Shown here piece after piece: positions 39,908 to 48,474 of a stretch of DNA of 64,000 nt (within the stretch, counting starts at the first letter, position 1; every line of letters starts with the position of its first letter). Origin of the DNA: Nocardioides sp. Root1257 (GTDB taxonomy: Bacteria; Actinomycetota; Actinomycetes; Propionibacteriales; Nocardioidaceae); NCBI RefSeq assembly GCF_001425175.1, contig NZ_LMDV01000009.1, forward strand, positions 1-64,000, given 5' to 3'. A program made the position numbers and the translations under genes. The notes under the pieces are model-generated. The model ran no database searches. It was not told the DNA's origin and was given only the letters and a program-made list of their open reading frames with translations.

Positions 39908-41554
39908 GTGACCCGGGTAGCGCTGTCGCGGCTGCCGGACGACGGCGTGCTGGTCGTCGACGCCGGCGCCGAGTCGACGGTGGGCGTCGCCGACCTGCCG
40001 GCGTACGTCCGCGAGCGCGAGGCGGACGGGCCGCGCTGGGTCTGGGACGACACCGCGCGGTGGTACCCGCCCCTGCTCGCGGCCGGCGTACGGGTCGAGC
40101 GCTGCCACGACCTGCGGCTGGGCCACCACCTGCTGCGCCGCGCCCCCGCGGTGGACCGCGAGCTGCTCGTCGGCGAGCAGTCGGCGTACTGGGATCGCCT
40201 CGGCCCGGTGGTGCCCTCGGACCCGGCGCTGTTCTCGGCCGACGACACCGCCGAGCACCTGCGCGCGGACCTCGAGGACGCCCGGCAGCTGGCGGCGGTG
40301 GCCGCCTCGCCGGAGGCCGGCCGGCTCGCGCTGCTGCTCGCCGCGGAGTCGTCGGGTGCTCTCGTCGCCGCCGAGATGACGTACGCCGGCGTGCCGTGGC
40401 GCGTCGACGTCCACGAGCGGCTGCTGACGGACCTGCTGGGCCCCAGGCCGCCGCGGGGCGCCCGGCCCGCGGGGCTCGAGGCCCTCGCCTCGGAGGTGCG
40501 TGCGGCGTTCGACGCACCGGGTCTCAACCCCGACTCGCGCCCCGAGCTGCTCACGGCCCTACGCCGCGCGGGGCTCGAGGTCTCGGACACCCGGGCCTCG
40601 TCGCTCCGAGTGCTCGACCACCCCGGGATCGTGCCGCTGCTGCGCTACAAGCAGCTCGCGCACCTCTTCTCCACCAACGGCTGGGCGTGGATCGACCAGT
40701 GGGTCAGCGGCGGCCGGTTCCGGCCGTCGTACCAGCCGGCGGGCTCGACCACCGGGCGCTGGTCGTCGAACGGCGGCGGCGCGCTCTCGTTCCCCGTCCA
40801 GGTCCGGCCCGCGGCCGTGGCCGACGAGGGCTGGATGCTCGTGGTCGCCGACGTCGCCCAGCTCGAGCCGCGGGTGCTCGCCGGGATGAGCGGTGACCGG
40901 GCGCTGGCCAACGCCGCCCGCGGCGCGGACCTCTATCAAGGGATGGTCGACGACGGCGCGGTCGCGAGCCGCCAGGACGCGAAGATCGGGCTGCTCGGCG
41001 CGATGTACGGCGCCACCAGTGGTGAGAGCGGCCGGATGGTCGCGGGGCTGACCCGGCGCTACCCGGCGGCGTTCGGCCTCGTCGAGGAGGCGGCCCGCGC
41101 CGGCGAGCGCGGTCAGGTGGTGCGCACCCTGCTCGGGCGCGGCGCCCCGGGTCTCGGCGAGGCCTGGGACCGCGACCCCGACGACGGCCCGGCCGACCCC
41201 GACGGTCAGGCGCGCTACCGCCGTGCGTACGGCCGCTTCACCCGCAACTTCGTCGTGCAGGGCACCGGCGCCGAGTGGGCGCTCTGCTGGATCGCCGACC
41301 TGCGCAACCGGCTGTGGCGGCTGGGCTCGGACGGCCCGCTCGACGCCCGGCCGCACCTGGTCTTCTTCCTGCACGACGAGGTCGTCGTGCACACGCCGGC
41401 CGACCTGGCCGAGGTCGTGGTCGGGGAGGCGACGGCGGCGGCAGCCACCGCGTCCCGGCTGCTCTTCCGCGACCTGGCCATCGACTTCCCGCTCAACGCC
41501 TCGGTCGTGCGGTCGTACGCCGACGCGGGGAAGCCGGGCGTCGCCGTCGAGTGA
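39908..41554 (+). CDS. bifunctional 3'-5' exonuclease/DNA polymerase (family A)
   Basis: A 548-residue PolA-like protein that lacks the 5' nuclease domain. The N-terminal 200 residues are a degenerate 3'-5' exonuclease fold. The polymerase part has the motif A equivalent VVADVAQLEPRVLAG, the finger segment AKIGLLGAMYGATSGESGR and motif C FFLHDEVVVHTP. This shortened family A polymerase is widespread in actinobacteria beside full PolA, and its repair role is not settled. The GTG start has GAAAGT six bases upstream. Confidence 0.85.
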   Translation: MTRVALSRLPDDGVLVVDAGAESTVGVADLPAYVREREADGPRWVWDDTARWYPPLLAAGVRVERCHDLRLGHHLLRRAPAVDRELLVGEQSAYWDRLGPVVPSDPALFSADDTAEHLRADLEDARQLAAVAASPEAGRLALLLAAESSGALVAAEMTYAGVPWRVDVHERLLTDLLGPRPPRGARPAGLEALASEVRAAFDAPGLNPDSRPELLTALRRAGLEVSDTRASSLRVLDHPGIVPLLRYKQLAHLFSTNGWAWIDQWVSGGRFRPSYQPAGSTTGRWSSNGGGALSFPVQVRPAAVADEGWMLVVADVAQLEPRVLAGMSGDRALANAARGADLYQGMVDDGAVASRQDAKIGLLGAMYGATSGESGRMVAGLTRRYPAAFGLVEEAARAGERGQVVRTLLGRGAPGLGEAWDRDPDDGPADPDGQARYRRAYGRFTRNFVVQGTGAEWALCWIADLRNRLWRLGSDGPLDARPHLVFFLHDEVVVHTPADLAEVVVGEATAAAATASRLLFRDLAIDFPLNASVVRSYADAGKPGVAVE

Positions 41555-41612
41555 CACACCAGGCATGCCTCTGAGGCTCCGGAGGGTGCGTGACGTGTCA
41601 GCCGACGGGCCG

Positions 41613-41786
41613 CTAGCCCGGAAAGATCTGCACCGTGCCGGTGGCGATCAGCACCATCAGGACGAGCACCAGGATGCCGAGGACGGCGTAGACCCACTCC
41701 TTGCTGACCCTGCTGTCGTCGGACTCGGGCGCGTCGTAGCGGTGCCCGTCGGGGCGGCCGAGGCGCTCGTCGTCGTCATTGCTCAT
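41613..41786 (-). CDS. small single-pass membrane protein
   Basis: A 57-residue protein: a polar acidic N-terminal half (SNDDDERLGRPDGHRYDAPE, then SDDSRVSKE), one hydrophobic helix (WVYAVLGILVLVLMVLIATG) and a short tail. It is probably anchored in the membrane with the acidic part in the cytoplasm. It lies 29 bases upstream of the convergent-looking end of pntB in the same direction as the pnt genes. No family is recognised. It is too short for most gene finders, but its start and membrane helix look real. Confidence 0.6.
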   Translation of the reverse strand: MSNDDDERLGRPDGHRYDAPESDDSRVSKEWVYAVLGILVLVLMVLIATGTVQIFPG

Positions 41787-41815
41787 GCCGGGTCAACGAT
41801 GCAGGGGGCGTCCCG

Positions 41816-43234
41816 TTACAGGGCCTTCACCGCATTGAGGAGCTTGCCGAGCGAGTCCTTGGCGTCGCCGAAGAGCAGCGTGGTCTTCGGGTCGAAGAGC
41901 AGCTCGTTCTCGATGCCGGCGAAGCCCGGCCGCATGGACCGCTTCATGAAGACGATCTGCTTGGCCTCGTCGGCGTTGAGGATCGGCATGCCGTAGATCG
42001 GGGCGCCCGGCGTGGTCTTCGCGGCCGGGTTGACGACGTCGTTGGCGCCGACGACGAGGACGACGTCGGTGTTCTTGAACTCGCCGTTGATCTCGTCCAT
42101 CTCGATCAGCTGCTCGTAGGGCACCTGGGCCTCGGCGAGCAGCACGTTCATGTGGCCGGGCATCCGGCCGGCGACGGGATGGATCGCGTAGTCGACCTGG
42201 GCGCCGCGGGAGCTGAGCACGTCGACCAGCTCGCGCAGCGTGTGCTGGGCCTGGGCGACGGCGAGTCCGTAGCCGGGCACGATGATCACGCGGTCGGCGT
42301 ACCCGAGCAGGATCGCGACGTCCTCCGGGCCGGCGGAGCGCACCGGCCGGTCGGAGGCCTCGCCGGCGCCGAGCGTCGAGCCGCCCTTGAGCGCCCCGAA
42401 GAGGATGTTGGAGACCGAGCGGCCCATGGCCTTGGCCATCAGCATCGTCAGGTACGTGCCGGATGCACCGACGAGCGTGCCGGCGACGAGCAGCACGACG
42501 TTGGACAGCACGTAGCCGCTCGCGGCCACCGTCAGGCCGGTGAACGCGTTGAGCAGCGAGATCACGATCGGTACGTCGGCGCCGCCGACCGGCAGCACCA
42601 GCAGTAGCCCGACGACGAGGCCCACCACGGCGAGGTCGACGCCGATGAACATGGACGGGTCGGTGACGGTCAGGACGCCGAGCACGACCGCCGCGATGCC
42701 GGCCAGCCCGAAGACGACCGGCAGCCCCGGGAAGACGACCGGTCGGGAGGTCATCAGCTCCTGGAGCTTGGCGAAGGTGACGACCGAGCCGGCGAAGGAG
42801 ACCGAGCCGACGAAGATCGTGAACGCCGTCGCGGCCAGGGTGAACCACGGGACGTCGAAGTCGAACTGGCAGGACACGTTCGGCGGGCACTCGGGCAGGC
42901 TCGGATTGAGGAACTCGTGCAGCTCGAGCAGGGCGACCAGCGCGGCCGCACCGCCACCGACGCCGTTGAAGAGCGCCACCATCTGGGGCATCTGGGTCAT
43001 CTGCACCCGCTGGGCACCGATGACGCCGATCACCGTGCCCACCGCGATCGCGGCGACGATCAGTCCGACGTGCTCCAGGTCGAGGTAGATGAACGGCACG
43101 ACCACCGCGACGACGGCGGCGCCCGCGCCGAGCAGGTTGCCGGCCCGGGCGGTCTTCGGGCCGGAGAGGCCCTTGAGCGCGAGGATGAAGCAGACCGCGC
43201 AGGCCAGGTAGACGAGCTGCACCCAGGTCGGCAT
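41816..43234 (-). CDS. pntB: NAD(P) transhydrogenase beta subunit
   Basis: A 472-residue membrane enzyme subunit. The N-terminal half has about eight or nine membrane helices that carry the proton path, and the C-terminal half (from about residue 300) is the NADP-binding domain, with VIIVPGYGLAVAQAQH, VDYAIHPVAGRMPGHMNVLL and GANDVVNPAAK. The complex uses the proton gradient to move hydride from NADH to NADP. Its ATG shares a base with the stop of the pntAB gene. The three pnt genes form one operon read leftward from 44690. Confidence 0.95.
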   Translation of the reverse strand: MPTWVQLVYLACAVCFILALKGLSGPKTARAGNLLGAGAAVVAVVVPFIYLDLEHVGLIVAAIAVGTVIGVIGAQRVQMTQMPQMVALFNGVGGGAAALVALLELHEFLNPSLPECPPNVSCQFDFDVPWFTLAATAFTIFVGSVSFAGSVVTFAKLQELMTSRPVVFPGLPVVFGLAGIAAVVLGVLTVTDPSMFIGVDLAVVGLVVGLLLVLPVGGADVPIVISLLNAFTGLTVAASGYVLSNVVLLVAGTLVGASGTYLTMLMAKAMGRSVSNILFGALKGGSTLGAGEASDRPVRSAGPEDVAILLGYADRVIIVPGYGLAVAQAQHTLRELVDVLSSRGAQVDYAIHPVAGRMPGHMNVLLAEAQVPYEQLIEMDEINGEFKNTDVVLVVGANDVVNPAAKTTPGAPIYGMPILNADEAKQIVFMKRSMRPGFAGIENELLFDPKTTLLFGDAKDSLGKLLNAVKAL

Positions 43235-43548
43235 CAGGAGGCCTTCCCCTCGGTCGGAGCAGGCTTCGGCTTCTTGCGCACGAACATCTGCAGCATCCGG
43301 TCGGTGACCACGAAGCCGCCGACCATGTTGACCGCGGCGAGCACGATCGCCACCAGCCCGACGACCAGCGCGACGGTGCTGTCGGTCGAGCCGGTCACCA
43401 GGATCGCGCCGAGCAGGATGATGCCGTGGATGGCGTTGGCGCCGGACATCAGCGGCGTGTGCAGCGTCGAGGAGACCTTCGCGATCACCTCGATGCCGAC
43501 GAAGACGCTCAGGATGAAGATCGTCAGCCAGACGACTGCCTCGTCCAT
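43234..43548 (-). CDS. pntAB: NAD(P) transhydrogenase alpha 2 (membrane) subunit
   Basis: A 104-residue membrane piece of the alpha subunit, with three or four helices (VWLTIFILSVFVGIEVIAKV, then HGIILLGAILVTG, and VALVVGLVAIVLAAVNMVGG). In many bacteria it is fused to the NAD-binding part; here the alpha chain is split into two genes, as is common in actinobacteria. It lies between pntAA and pntB with start-stop overlaps on both sides. Confidence 0.92.
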   Translation of the reverse strand: MDEAVVWLTIFILSVFVGIEVIAKVSSTLHTPLMSGANAIHGIILLGAILVTGSTDSTVALVVGLVAIVLAAVNMVGGFVVTDRMLQMFVRKKPKPAPTEGKAS

Positions 43549-44690
43549 CAGTTCGTCCCTTCCAGTGCCGCGCGGGTGGGTTCGTGGTGGATGGCACCGC
43601 CGTGGGTGACGCAGGAGCCGGTGACGATCTCGTCGTCGAAGTCGGGCGCGAAGGCCCCGGCCTCCTCGTCGGTCGCGGCCCGGGTCATCAGGGTCACGAT
43701 GTTGACGATGTTCTGCGCGTAGAGCCGCGACGCCGGCCCGGGCATCTGCGACGGCACGTTCTGCCCGCCCCAGACCTGGGCGTTGCCGATCCGCACGGTC
43801 TCCCCGGCGACCGCACCCTCGACGTTGCCGCCGGTCTCGGCGGCCAGGTCGACGACGACGGAGCCCGGGCTCATCTGCTCGACCATCGCGCTGGTGACCA
43901 GCAGCGGTGCCTTGCGGCCGGGTACGGCGGCGGTGGTGATCAGCGCGTCCGCCGCTGCGATGTACGGCGTCAGCCGCTCCATCTGCAGGGCGGCCCGCTC
44001 CTCGGTCATCTCGCGCGCGTAGCCACCCGCGCCCTCCAGGGTGTCGAGCTCGAGGTCGATCGCCTGGGCTCCCATCGAGCGGATCTCTTCCGCGGCGGCC
44101 GCGCGCACGTCGTACGCCTTGACGACGGCGCCGAGCCGCTTGGCGGTCGCGATCGCCTGGAGCCCGGCGACGCCTGCACCGAGGACGACGACCTGGGCCG
44201 GCGGGACCGTGCCCGCGGCGGTCATGTTCAGGGGGAAGAAGCGGCGGAGCATCCCGGCGGCGACGATCGCGCAGCGGTAGCCGGACACCAGCGCCTGCGA
44301 CGAGAGCGCGTCCATCGACTGCGCCCGCGAGATCCGCGGCAGCAGCTCCATCGCGAACGACGTGACGCCCGCGTCCCGCAGCGCGGCGACGACCTCGGGC
44401 TCCTGGCCGGTCGGCAGGAAGGAGATGGTCGCGGCCCCGGACCTCAGCGCGCCGATGCGGTCGGTGCCCAGCGGCTGCACCGACACCACGGCGTCCGCGC
44501 CGTCGAGCGCGCCGTCGTCGAGGACCGCCCCGGCCTCGGCGTACTCCTCGTCGGCGATCAGGGCGTGCCGGCCGGCGCCGGGCTCGACGGCCACCTCGTA
44601 GCCGAGTCCGGTCAGCTTCGCCACGAGCTCGGGCACCATCGCCACCCGCATCTCGCCGGCTCGGGTCTCTCTCGCCACCGCGATCTTCAC
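43548..44690 (-). CDS. pntAA: NAD(P) transhydrogenase alpha 1 (NAD-binding) subunit
   Basis: A 380-residue soluble subunit that binds NAD(H). It starts MKIAVARETRAGEMRVAMVP, has the substrate-channel segment and the Rossmann loop VVVLGAGVAGLQAIATAKRL, and ends with the acidic FAPDFDDEIV and HGGAIHHEP. It is homologous to alanine dehydrogenase. GTG at 44690 was chosen over an upstream in-frame GTG because the family begins here and TAGGTT lies seven bases before it. It is the first gene of the pnt operon, divergent from the RelA-like gene. Confidence 0.93.
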   Translation of the reverse strand: MKIAVARETRAGEMRVAMVPELVAKLTGLGYEVAVEPGAGRHALIADEEYAEAGAVLDDGALDGADAVVSVQPLGTDRIGALRSGAATISFLPTGQEPEVVAALRDAGVTSFAMELLPRISRAQSMDALSSQALVSGYRCAIVAAGMLRRFFPLNMTAAGTVPPAQVVVLGAGVAGLQAIATAKRLGAVVKAYDVRAAAAEEIRSMGAQAIDLELDTLEGAGGYAREMTEERAALQMERLTPYIAAADALITTAAVPGRKAPLLVTSAMVEQMSPGSVVVDLAAETGGNVEGAVAGETVRIGNAQVWGGQNVPSQMPGPASRLYAQNIVNIVTLMTRAATDEEAGAFAPDFDDEIVTGSCVTHGGAIHHEPTRAALEGTN

Positions 44691-44703
44691 CCGTCGCAAC
44701 CTA
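44691..44703 (-). promoter_or_regulatory. -10 box TAGGTT for leaderless pnt transcript
   Basis: On the minus strand TAGGTT (44703-44698) ends seven bases before the GTG of pntAA. Confidence 0.5.
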
Positions 44704-44710
44704 GGCCAGA

Positions 44711-44742
44711 TCACCCGTCACGAACAGGGATGTGACGGGTGA
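44711..44742. promoter_or_regulatory. 11-bp inverted repeat between pntAA and relA-like gene
   Basis: TCACCCGTCAC (44711-44721), ten bases, then GTGACGGGTGA (44732-44742), a perfect dyad in the middle of a divergent promoter region. It overlaps the expected -35 region of both promoters, so it looks like a shared operator. Confidence 0.5.
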
Positions 44743-44772
44743 CACGCCCGCCGGTCCGCTCCACGCACTCCG

Positions 44773-44784
44773 TACGGTGGAGGG
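44773..44784 (+). promoter_or_regulatory. -10 box TACGGT for leaderless transcription
   Basis: TACGGT (44773-44778) ends six bases before the GTG start at 44785 of the RelA-like gene. Confidence 0.5.
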
Positions 44785-45540
44785 GTGACCGCGCACCCTC
44801 CCCCGCTGCCGGACGAGAACTTCCGGCGGTTCATGCTCGAGCACCGCTTCGGCATGGACGAGGTGGTCACCAAGCTGAACATCCTGCGGGACGAGTTCAC
44901 GCACCTGCACGACTACAACCCGATCGAGAGCGTCTCGTCGCGGCTGAAGTCGCCCGAGAGCCTGCTGGAGAAGATCGAGCGCAAGGGGCTCGTCCTCGAG
45001 GAGCACCCGTCCTTCGACGAGGTGCGCGAGCGGGTGGTCGACATCGCCGGCGTCCGCGTCGTGTGCAGCTTCACCTCGGACGTCTACCGGGTCTTCGACG
45101 TCCTCGCCCACCAGCCGGACGTCCGGATCGTCGAGGTCCGCGACTACATCATCGACCCGAAGCCCAACGGCTACCGCAGCCTGCACGCGCTGGTCGAGGT
45201 GCCGGTCTTCCTCTCCGAGGGGCCGCGGCCGGTGCGGGTCGAGGTGCAGTTCCGCACCATCGCGATGGACTTCTGGGCGAGCCTCGAGCACAAGATCTAC
45301 TACAAGTACCGGCGCGACGTGCCCGCCGAGCTCCTCGCCGGCCTGCGCGACGCGGCGGCGACCGCCTACGCGCTCGACTCCGACATGGAGCGCCTGCACG
45401 AGGAGGTCCGCGGCCTCGACCCGCTGCCGGTCGAGGTGATCGACGGGATGCCGTCCGAGTCACCCGACGCCGCGCTGATGGCTGCGCTGCGGCGGATCGG
45501 CGCTCAGCCCGACAGCGCGAGCTCCTCGACCGACTCGTAG
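44785..45540 (+). CDS. small (p)ppGpp synthetase, RelA/SpoT-like
   Basis: A 251-residue single-domain alarmone synthetase of the RelP/RelQ type. The synthetase blocks are DIAGVRVVCSFTSDVYRVFD, DPKPNGYRSLHALVEVPVF and VEVQFRTIAMDFWASLEHKI, with the G-loop tyrosine in GYRSLH. It has no HD hydrolase, TGS or ACT domain, so it would only make (p)ppGpp or pGpp. The GTG start is supported by the TACGGT box. It is divergent from the pnt operon and overlaps the convergent thpR by 37 bases. Confidence 0.87.
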   Translation: MTAHPPPLPDENFRRFMLEHRFGMDEVVTKLNILRDEFTHLHDYNPIESVSSRLKSPESLLEKIERKGLVLEEHPSFDEVRERVVDIAGVRVVCSFTSDVYRVFDVLAHQPDVRIVEVRDYIIDPKPNGYRSLHALVEVPVFLSEGPRPVRVEVQFRTIAMDFWASLEHKIYYKYRRDVPAELLAGLRDAAATAYALDSDMERLHEEVRGLDPLPVEVIDGMPSESPDAALMAALRRIGAQPDSASSSTDS

Positions 45541-46070
45541 CGCGGACGCCCGCGCGGCCCCTCGCCCAGGTGCGACTCGACGAGGACGATGCGGTCGGCG
45601 GTCCACGGCGGCCCGGCGTACGAGTCGAGCAGCCGGACCCAGTCGGACACCTCGGCGGGATGGCCGAGCCTCGCGACGGTCACGTGCGGGCGGAACCGCT
45701 GGCCGTCGACCGCGATGCCGGCGCGGCCGGCTGCGGCCCGGCAGCCGGTCGCGAGCCGGTCGATCTCGGTCCTGCCGTAGTCGTCGAGGTCGAGCCCGGC
45801 CCACAGGACGCGGGCGCGGCCGGCGCTCGGGAAGGCGCCGCCGCCGGCGATCCGGGTCTCGAAGGCGCTCCGCTTCGCCGCGGCCCGGCCGAGCCGCTCG
45901 ACCAGGTCGTCGAGGTGCCGCTCCTGCGCCGAGCCCATGAAGGCGAGCGTGAGGTGCAGCTGCTCCCGGCTCGCCCAGCGGTACGGCGCGGCCGCGCGGC
46001 GTACGTCGAGGAACTCGTCGAGGTGCTCGACCGCCTCGTCGGACGGCACCAGGGCGACGAAGAGGCGCAT
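45504..46070 (-). CDS. thpR: RNA 2',3'-cyclic phosphodiesterase
   Basis: A 188-residue 2H phosphoesterase. The two catalytic HxT motifs are His39-Leu-Thr41 (HLTLAFMG) and His129-Val-Thr131 (FRPHVTVARLG). The family opens RNA cyclic phosphates and can join tRNA halves with a 2'-5' bond. The length is normal. Its ATG shares a base with the stop of the VIT1-like gene, so both are in one unit. Its 3' end overlaps the convergent RelA-like gene. Confidence 0.88.
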   Translation of the reverse strand: MRLFVALVPSDEAVEHLDEFLDVRRAAAPYRWASREQLHLTLAFMGSAQERHLDDLVERLGRAAAKRSAFETRIAGGGAFPSAGRARVLWAGLDLDDYGRTEIDRLATGCRAAAGRAGIAVDGQRFRPHVTVARLGHPAEVSDWVRLLDSYAGPPWTADRIVLVESHLGEGPRGRPRYESVEELALSG

Positions 46071-46813
46071 CAGCCGATCTGGGTGCCGAGGGCGGAGCCG
46101 ATCGCGAACGTGACGGCCATGGCGAAGAGGCCGCCCAGGACGTTGCGGAGCACCGCCCGGCGCGGGCTGCTGTAGCCGAACGTGGCGCTGGCCCAGCCGG
46201 TGATGGCGAGCGCGACGACGACCGCGGCCACGGTGAGCCACAGGCGGATGCCGGCCGAGGCGAGCGTCATCGTGAGCAGCGGCAGCAGCGCGCCGATGGT
46301 GAAGGAGACGGTCGACGCGAGGGCGGCGTTCCACGGGTTCGAGATGTCGTCGGGGTCGATCCCCAGCTCGGCCTCGGCGTGCGCGCCGAGCGCGTCCTTC
46401 TTCGTGAGTGCGACCGCGACCTCCATGGCCAGCTCCTCGTCGAGTCCCTTGTCGACGTACAGCCCGGCGAGCTCGGCGAGCTCCTCCTCGGGCTCCTCGC
46501 GCAGCTCGCGCCGCTCCTTGGCGAGCAGCGCGAGCTCGGAGTCGCGCTGGGTGCTGACCGAGACGTACTCCCCCGCGCCCATGCTCATCGCTCCGGCGGC
46601 GAGCCCGGCCACGCCGGCGATCACGATCGCGGACCGGTCGCTGGTCGCGCCGACCGCCCCGATCACGATCCCGGCGGTCGAGACGATGCCGTCGTTGGCG
46701 CCGAGGACGGCGGCGCGCAGCCAGTTCAGCCGGTTGTTGAGGCCGATCTGGTGCGGCTCGTCGTCGTGCGGTCCGATCGGCACGTCGGCGTCGCTGAGCT
46801 CACTCGCGGTCAC
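46070..46813 (-). CDS. VIT1/CCC1-family transporter
   Basis: A 247-residue membrane protein of the VIT1/CCC1 group of iron/manganese transporters. It has about five helices. The first block LNWLRAAVLGANDGIVSTAG and the SMGAGEYVSVSTQRDSE segment are family hallmarks. A cytosolic acidic helix pair follows (LREEPEEELAELAGLYVDKG), which binds metal in relatives. The GTG at 46813 was taken as start since the upstream extension has no family match and would run into the MFS gene. It lies 16 bases after the MFS gene. Confidence 0.85.
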   Translation of the reverse strand: MTASELSDADVPIGPHDDEPHQIGLNNRLNWLRAAVLGANDGIVSTAGIVIGAVGATSDRSAIVIAGVAGLAAGAMSMGAGEYVSVSTQRDSELALLAKERRELREEPEEELAELAGLYVDKGLDEELAMEVAVALTKKDALGAHAEAELGIDPDDISNPWNAALASTVSFTIGALLPLLTMTLASAGIRLWLTVAAVVVALAITGWASATFGYSSPRRAVLRNVLGGLFAMAVTFAIGSALGTQIG

Positions 46814-46829
46814 CCCCAGATCCAAGTCC

Positions 46830-48071
46830 TCAGGAGGGGCTGCCCGCAACCAAGGCAAGGCTGCGCTCGCGACCGGTGAGACCGAGGGCACCGGCCGTGA
46901 TGCAGGCGATCGCGACGGCCAGCGAGAACCACGGGAAGATCGCGGCCAGGCCCCAGGTCGTCGCCGCCCACCCGGCCAGGATCGTCGGGACGATCATCGC
47001 GCTGTAGCCGAGCACGTAGTACGCCGACATCACCTGGCCGCGGACGTCCGCGGGCACGACGCTGCCGAGGTGGCGCAGCGAGCCGCCGAAGGCGAGCCCG
47101 AACGACAGGCCCATGAAGACGGCGGCCGCCCCGACGAGCCCGGCGTGCCCGCTGTCGAGGGCGAGGACGCTGATGCCCAGCGCCGCAGCGGTGCCGAAGT
47201 CACCGATGATCGCGGCCCGCTTCGCGGCGAGCCGACCGCCGAAGGCCTGGCTCAGGGCGGCCGAGCCCGCCATCGCCGCGACGACGGTGCCACCGAAGAC
47301 CAGGCTGTGCACGCCGGTCGACTGGCCGGCGAAGGTCGGGAAGAGCGACAGGTAGACGCCGAGGACCGACCAGGCGGCCATCACGCCGAGCACGGCGAAC
47401 CGGAAGTCCGCGGCGATCGCCGCCGGCACGTGCGGACGGGTCAGCCGCAGGGGGCCGGAGGCGCGACCGGTGCGACCTGCGTGCGGCTCGACCATCGCGA
47501 GCAGTCCGAGCAGCATCGCCAGGATGACGACCGCCACGACGGCGTACGGCGCGACGTAGGGGTGCGGCGCGAACTGGGCCAGCAGCGACGCGGCCAGGAT
47601 CGTGGTCGCGATCCCGACGTTGATCATGATCCCGGTCAGGTGACCGGTGCGGGCGCCGCGGGAGGGTCGCAGGTCGAGCAGCGCGGCGCTGCCGACGACG
47701 ACCGCGGTGCCGACCGAGGCGCCGTGCAGGATCCGCGCGACGAACAGGGCGGCCACGCCCTCGGCGGTCATGAAGACGACCAGCCCGGCGATCATCCCGA
47801 TCGCGGCCCCGAGCAGCAGCGGCTTGCGGCCGTACTTGTCCGACGCCTGGCCGGCCATCAGGACGGCGGCCAGCGCGGCGGCGGCGTACGCCGCGAAGAC
47901 GAGCGTCGTGGTGATCGGCGCGAGGTGCCAGCGCTGCTCGTAGAGGCCGTAGAGCGGAGCGGGCGCGCCTGAGACGCCCATCGACGCGGCGAGGAGGGCG
48001 ATCAGCAGCGGATACGCCCAGCGCTGGCCAGTCGTGTGGTCCGTGGTGGGGTCGGTCACGATCGTGCTCAT
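46830..48071 (-). CDS. MFS transporter
   Basis: A 413-residue 12-helix major facilitator. The loop 2-3 signature is GQASDKYGRKPLLL. The first loop SGAPAPLYGLYEQRWHLAPI is seen in sugar- or drug-efflux-like MFS proteins. The ATG at 48071 has CAGGAGGACG before it. It is divergent from an ArsR regulator. Two inverted repeats with GTTCGAT arms lie between the starts, so the pump is probably repressed by that regulator. Its substrate may be what the regulator senses. Confidence 0.85.
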   Translation of the reverse strand: MSTIVTDPTTDHTTGQRWAYPLLIALLAASMGVSGAPAPLYGLYEQRWHLAPITTTLVFAAYAAAALAAVLMAGQASDKYGRKPLLLGAAIGMIAGLVVFMTAEGVAALFVARILHGASVGTAVVVGSAALLDLRPSRGARTGHLTGIMINVGIATTILAASLLAQFAPHPYVAPYAVVAVVILAMLLGLLAMVEPHAGRTGRASGPLRLTRPHVPAAIAADFRFAVLGVMAAWSVLGVYLSLFPTFAGQSTGVHSLVFGGTVVAAMAGSAALSQAFGGRLAAKRAAIIGDFGTAAALGISVLALDSGHAGLVGAAAVFMGLSFGLAFGGSLRHLGSVVPADVRGQVMSAYYVLGYSAMIVPTILAGWAATTWGLAAIFPWFSLAVAIACITAGALGLTGRERSLALVAGSPS

Positions 48072-48090
48072 CTCGTCCTCCTGCTGGTAA

Positions 48091-48108
48091 GTTCGATGTA
48101 GATCGAAC
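48091..48108. promoter_or_regulatory. ArsR-type operator 1
   Basis: GTTCGAT, four bases, ATCGAAC: a perfect dyad 20 bases upstream of the MFS start, on the regulator-facing side. Confidence 0.5.
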
Positions 48109-48127
48109 GGACTCACCGTAGTCCTCG

Positions 48128-48145
48128 GTTCGATGATCATCAAAC
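48128..48145. promoter_or_regulatory. ArsR-type operator 2
   Basis: GTTCGAT, four bases, ATCAAAC, one mismatch to the first dyad. It ends 18 bases before the regulator start, which fits autoregulation. Confidence 0.45.
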
Positions 48146-48163
48146 CGATGTGAGGAGGAGCAC

Positions 48164-48463
48164 GTGACTGACACGGGGGAGAGGGCCGAGGTCGGCAGCC
48201 TCCAGGAGGTGCTCGCTGCCGTCTCCGACCCGGTGCGCCTCGAGATGGTGCGCCGGATGTACGCCGAGGGCGGCCCGGCGCCGTGCGCCCAGCTGTACGA
48301 CGACGTCAGCAAGTCGACCGCCAGCCACCACTTCAAGATCCTGCGCGAGGCGGGCGTCACCGATCGCAGCGTGATCGGCGGCCAGACCCACCAGGAGCTC
48401 CGTCTCGACGACGTCGAGGCGGCCTACCCGGGCGTGCTCAGCTCGATCCTTGCGGTCCGCTGA
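48164..48463 (+). CDS. ArsR-family HTH transcriptional regulator
   Basis: A 99-residue winged-helix protein: LQEVLAAVSDPVRLEMVRRM, the recognition region SKSTASHHFKILREAGVTDR, and a wing (SVIGGQTHQELRLDD). No clear cysteine metal site is seen (one Cys in APCAQLY), so it may sense an organic compound. AGGAGGAG precedes the GTG. It is divergent from the MFS gene with two operator-like dyads in between. Downstream lies a tandem hairpin repeat. Confidence 0.85.
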   Translation: MTDTGERAEVGSLQEVLAAVSDPVRLEMVRRMYAEGGPAPCAQLYDDVSKSTASHHFKILREAGVTDRSVIGGQTHQELRLDDVEAAYPGVLSSILAVR

Positions 48464-48474
48464 CCCCAGGGCGG

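Noticed and set aside
41555..41612. Imperfect TGACAC...GTGTCA repeat after the PolA-like gene
   Set aside because: Arms pair poorly beyond six bases; not enough to call a terminator.
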